This document shows positions 60,000 through 64,000 of a DNA stretch of 64,000 nucleotides, in pieces; position 1 is the first letter of the stretch; each line of letters opens with the position of its first letter. Source of the DNA: Epiperipatus broadwayi (Eukaryota; Onychophora; Udeonychophora; Euonychophora; Peripatidae); the NCBI GenBank assembly GCA_028023455.1, contig JAQFVV010012534.1:2960558-3024557 (forward strand). Reading direction: 5' to 3'. The position numbers and the translations under genes were made by a program. The notes under the pieces are model-generated. The model worked only from the letters and a program-made list of their open reading frames with translations, had not been told where the DNA came from and searched no databases.

Positions 60000-62680
60000 A
60001 TCAATTTTTCTCCATTCTCTAGCCTCTCTTCTCCACATTATCTCAGCATACTTCCTTATTTCATCCATCCATCTCCCATGTAGCCTTTTTCTAGGACTTT
60101 TACAATCTCCTGAAATCCAATTCAAGATTTCAACTGACCATCTATTATCATCTTTTCTAGCAATAGGTTCAGCCCAACTCCACTTCAGCCTCTTAATTAT
60201 TTCAATGATGTCATTAACATGTATTTGTTGTCACACCCATGTATTTCATTTTCAAACTCTTTGTGTTATTCCTGACATATACCTCTTCATATTTCTTTGA
60301 GTAGTCTGAAGTCTCAGTATTGCTCTTCTATTAAATGTTCAAGTCTCAGATTGATAAGTAGGAATTGGTAAACCCATTTATTAACAACCTTTCTTTTCAA
60401 ACAGATAGATATATTTCCTAATATTAAGTTAGTTCTACTAAAAGTACTCTAGCCAAGTTTAACTCATGATTAATTTCATCCATTATGTTTCCATCTGTAG
60501 TAATAATGTGATGAAAGAATTTGTAGTTGTTACCTTCTAACTCATCATTATCAATATTTATTTCCATCTTTTGAAAAATGCATTGAACATTACTTTAGTC
60601 TTTTTAACATTTATTTTTAATTCCACATTCTTACTTTCATCTGATAACTCTTGCAACATTCCCTGAAGCTCCAAAGCATTATTTGCCAAAACAACTACAT
60701 CATCTGTAAAAATCTAGATGGTTTATAATAATTACTGTTTACTTTTACTTCCTTAGCTTCCCATTTTAATCCACAAAATTCATCTTGCAAAACTGCTGTA
60801 AAAAGTTTTGGAAATATGGAGTCAATCATACACCTTTCTCAATCTAATTGTTGCTATTGCATTTTTATAAATATTCATCAAAATATGACAATATCCTGAG
60901 TTTGTACCTTAACAATCTAATAAACTGAAACAATGCTTTTTCATAATCTACAAAAACAAAATATAATGGCAACTGATATTCATTGATCTTTTTTATAACT
61001 TTGGTCAATACTTGGATGTGACCCACTATACAACAATGACTTGTAAATCCAGTTTGTTCTTTTAATTTGTTAAAATCCAAAGTTTGCTGCAGATGAGTTG
61101 TAATTATTTTGGTAAAAAGTTTGTATAAAACTGATAAAAGATTAATAGGTCTGTAATTTCAAATATCTTATTTATTATCTTTTTTAAATATTAATATTAA
61201 TGCTGTATTCTTCCAATCATTTGATACATCTTTATCATTTAGATGTTTGATATATCAAATTTTTTTCTATTTTTTCTCCTGCTTCTTTTAAGATTGTCAA
61301 TTATAATTCCATCATTACCTTTTCACTTCTTTGTAAATTTAATTGTGTGTCACACTTCTTTCATTTAAAATCCTGGGAAACTCAAAAGATATAGTAGTTG
61401 TAGAAGATACTTTTCCTTGTTCTTTATTGTTATATAATTCTTAATAATACTATTCTACAAATTTCATGATGTCATCTCTCTTTTTAGTAATAGTTCCATC
61501 TCTTTTTCTTATTGCAGAAATAAGTTTGCTACCATTATCAAGATGTTGTTATACACTTTTGTGATCTTATTCTCTTCTATAGCTTTCCTTGCCAGTTCAC
61601 ATTTGTACTTTTTTATATCATTATCAACTCTTTTTCAGAGCACTTTACATAATTTGAGATATTCAATCTTTCTTAATTCATCATTTTTATATATTTTCAT
61701 ATTCCTTCTTTTCTTCATAAAATGTCTTTGAAAAATTTTTACTGGTGAATTGCTGCTTTTTTATATTAGCTATATTTGTTGTAGTTTTTAAAAATGCATC
61801 AATTATCTTCCAATTGAATTCATAGAAATTTGAATTATGTTCAAAATCTGTTATGATTTGAAAATGATTTACAAGTTCTAATTTAAATTCATTAGAATGT
61901 TTTTCATGATTAAAAATATCAACTATGAATATTGTTTTTCCTAATAATTTTTTCTTTCTAATTTTACATTAATATGTATCTTAGTATTTTACTAATCAAT
62001 GATCACTTTCTGTGTTGACTTTATAAAACAACATTACAATCTTGAAATACATATTTTCAGTTAGTCAAAACATAATCCAATTCTGCTGTACCTCCATTTG
62101 GATGTTTCCATGTCCATTTGTATTTAATAATTTTCTCAAAAAATGAATTCATAATATAAAGTTTTCTTTTTCTGCAAATCACCATAATCAAATTTACCTA
62201 CAGTACTTTCATCTTTTAAATGTTTACCAATTCTAGCATTAAAGTCACCCACGACAATTTTAAAATCTTTGGTCTGATCAAAAGCTTTTTGTACATTCCA
62301 CATAAAAATCCTCTACTTTTTCATCACAATGAGAATTTGTTGGGGCCATAAACATGAATTATCTCCATTTGATATCTCTATTAAGTTGAATAACTAATCT
62401 TGCCACTCTGTCTAATACACCATTAATCTCCATAATGTTGTTGTTCTACTTTTTATTTATAATAAATCCTATTCTTCTTGCACTCCCAATGTTTGTTCTA
62501 TTGTAATATATGCCCACTTTTTAAATCAATTGTCTCTTTATTTTTTTTTCTAATTTCACAAAGTTCAATAATATCCCATTTAATATGAGACAGTCCTTCC
62601 AATTCTTGCAATCTTCTTTCACTTAAAAGTGATCCACAATCATAAGATTCTTAGCACCTTCTGACTTCAGCTACCAGAGC
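60000..62680 (-). pseudogene. RTE-type non-LTR retrotransposon, decayed, minus strand
   Basis: From the right end it reads ERRLQELEGL and IKWDIIELCEIRKK (endonuclease start, about 62610-62530), then VGDFNARIGKHL (about 62255), the endonuclease DFNA motif. A WTWKHPNGGT-like block is at about 62110. The RT fingers have EQTGFTSHCC, then NEYQLPLYFVFVDYEKA (about 60990-60940), motif A. The palm box is FTDDVVVLANNALELQ (about 60705-60665), with DD kept. The C-terminus has WSWAEPIARKDDNRW and WMDEIRKY (about 60190-60050). Stops and frameshifts are frequent. Better preserved around the palm than the plus-strand copy. Family B repeats abut both ends. Confidence 0.85.
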
Positions 62681-62684
62681 ATAT

Positions 62685-63125
62685 GTTCAGCCCATCCCCC
62701 TTTCTATTAATACTTATGGATACATAATGGTTTGATAAAATGAGGGGTTAGATTGATATAATGTCTACATGGACATGACTATAATAACAGACCCAAAAGG
62801 GGCTTTGAGTTTCCATCATTCATTTTTCAATGAAATGGACAGTTGAATAGTTGGAACAGTGAGAAGACTTAAGCCTGTTCATTAAAGTTTAAGAAATTGT
62901 TATTTTAATATAAACTGAACACTGATTGTCTATATGTGTGGGAAATCATGATCTGGTCCAACTGATGAGCATTAGTTCTGCTTGAAAGATCATTTATCTT
63001 TTTTTGCAAGTATGTGTGTCAGTTGCTTGAAATAGAATGGACAATGGATATAGACAAAACATCCTATGTTCAAATCCCTCTACTTACATATATAAGAAAT
63101 AAATTTAGAGTACATTCAATATAAG
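62685..63125 (+). repeat. Interspersed family B, copy 5, long form
   Basis: This is the first of two direct copies of a unit of about 440 bases. It includes an extra 5' part (TGGATACATAATG, GGGGTTAGATTGATATAATG, CATGGACATGAC) not seen in copies 1-4, then the common part with ATATAAACTGAACACTGATT. It ends TTTAGAGTACATTCAATATAAGC. The A-box-like GTCAGTTGCTTGAAATAGAATG and B-box-like GTTCAAATCCC are present. Confidence 0.75.
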
Positions 63126-63139
63126 CACATGACATATTG

Positions 63140-63585
63140 CCTTGGAAATATAATACAAGTTCAGACCCTCTTCTATTAATATATATGGATATATAATGCT
63201 CCAATAAAATGAAGGGTTAGATTGATGTAATGTCTACATGGGTATGACTAAAACATCAAATCTAATAGGTGCTTTGATCATCATCAGTTTTTTGATGAAA
63301 TGGATGGTTGAATAGTTGAAAGCATGAAAAGATTGAAGATAGTCCATTAAAGTATTGACTGACTGTATATATGTGTGACAGATTATAATCTGGCCCAACT
63401 GATGAGTGCAGATTCTGCACAAAATATCATTTATTGTTTTCACATGTATGTGGTCATGTGTATCAGTTTCTTGAGATAAAATGAAGGATGAATATAGATT
63501 GAAAAATCCTAAGTTCCAATCGCTCTACTTACAAATATATGACATAAATTTACAGTACCTTCAATATAAGCAAACTATATACATA
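63140..63585 (+). repeat. Interspersed family B, copy 6, long form
   Basis: This is the second direct copy of the unit, with the same order of blocks and the same end, TTCAATATAAGCA. Its B-box-like motif is degraded (GTTCCAATCGC). Tandem arrangement with copy 5 may reflect local duplication or targeted insertion at the ATTCAATATAAGC end. Confidence 0.75.
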
Positions 63586-64000
63586 TCCATTAGAAACCAG
63601 TCAACACTTAGACAATTGAAATATACATAACAATCAAGAATTTCAAACTGTTGTCAAAGCAACCTCCTTTTAGCAATAGAGATGGAATCCCACCTCCATT
63701 AATGGTCTCATATATTTATAAAGACACTAAAGATTGCAACTTGACTACAGAGATTAAAATTATTGCTCTTTTCGGTTTTAGATTTATAGTATGTTGAGTG
63801 AATCATTTTTACCAATTTAAAAGATCTACACAATGTATTTGAAGTTTTAAATTCAGTCTAAACCCCTTAAACAGGTAAATATAACCTGTTCTGAATGCAG
63901 ACTAATAAATAGTCAATTATAACATTACAAATTGCAATTATAATTTTCAAATTGCACCCAAAGTATTACTTAAATAATAAGTGTGATAATGTTCAAGACT
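63586..64000. other. AT-rich DNA, no gene seen
   Basis: No frame, RNA gene or repeat partner was found. A phrase near 63660-63740 is slightly less AT-rich but shows no motif. Confidence 0.45.

Noticed and set aside
1-64000. CRISPR array, bacterial operon, rRNA or telomeric repeat
   Set aside because: No regularly spaced identical repeats with unique spacers, no prokaryotic gene layout, no rRNA-like conserved blocks, no short G-rich tandem repeat.

Overview
The window is eukaryotic and very AT-rich (about three quarters A+T by eye). It has no operons, ribosome-binding sites or long intact ORFs. It does have animal-type mobile elements: Penelope-like elements (PLEs) with GIY-YIG domains, RTE-type and other non-LTR retrotransposons, long-LTR elements, foldback/MITE repeats and many (TA)n tracts. 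An AT-rich invertebrate (cnidarian, mollusc, flatworm or arthropod) fits best; I cannot name the species. I found no intact host gene, rRNA or functional tRNA.

Layout. 1-12.7 kb is dominated by one LTR retrotransposon. It has LTRs of about 2.6-2.75 kb (1285-4040, 10104-12695), a polypurine tract before the 3' LTR, nine degenerate primer-binding-site-like units just inside the 5' LTR, a decayed gag-like coiled-coil frame (6502-9869) and no visible pol. A PLE tail (4966-5370) is lodged in its leader. 12.7-18.34 kb holds LTR-like sequence in both orientations, meeting head to head at 17.44 kb. 18.37-23.57 kb is a near-perfect tandem duplication of a 2.6-kb unit. 23.6-24.45 kb holds foldback copies of an interspersed family that recurs at 59.3-63.6 kb.

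24.5-35.5 kb contains a non-LTR reverse transcriptase relic (minus, 26.7-27.4 kb) and a 2.1-kb unit bounded by (AT)n. That unit includes a decayed frame resembling a Cys-loop channel. It is followed by an RTE element (plus, 31.2-34.0 kb), an older RTE tail (minus) and a PLE-terminus-like inverted repeat with a hammerhead-like motif. 35.5-48 kb is mostly featureless AT-rich DNA carrying a 1-kb foldback element, a PLE GIY-YIG relic, a 0.86-kb terminal-inverted-repeat element and a LINE C-terminal relic. 48.2-49.4 kb is the best preserved PLE (minus strand; palm of RT plus GIY-YIG, one in-frame stop). 50.8-51.2 kb has a hairpin and a MITE. 55.6-57.1 kb has another PLE terminus and RT relic. 58.6-58.96 kb is a minus-strand promoter with the start of a gag-like ORF. 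60.0-62.7 kb is a second RTE copy, minus strand, facing the first.

Taken together this is a graveyard of retroelements rather than a gene neighbourhood. Three patterns stand out. At least four PLE coding relics are accompanied by hammerhead-ribozyme-like motifs at four or five places. Many repeat boundaries read (AT)n directly followed by TGTAAC/TGTACC. The large LTR element carries a PBS-like array and a long non-pol coding region.
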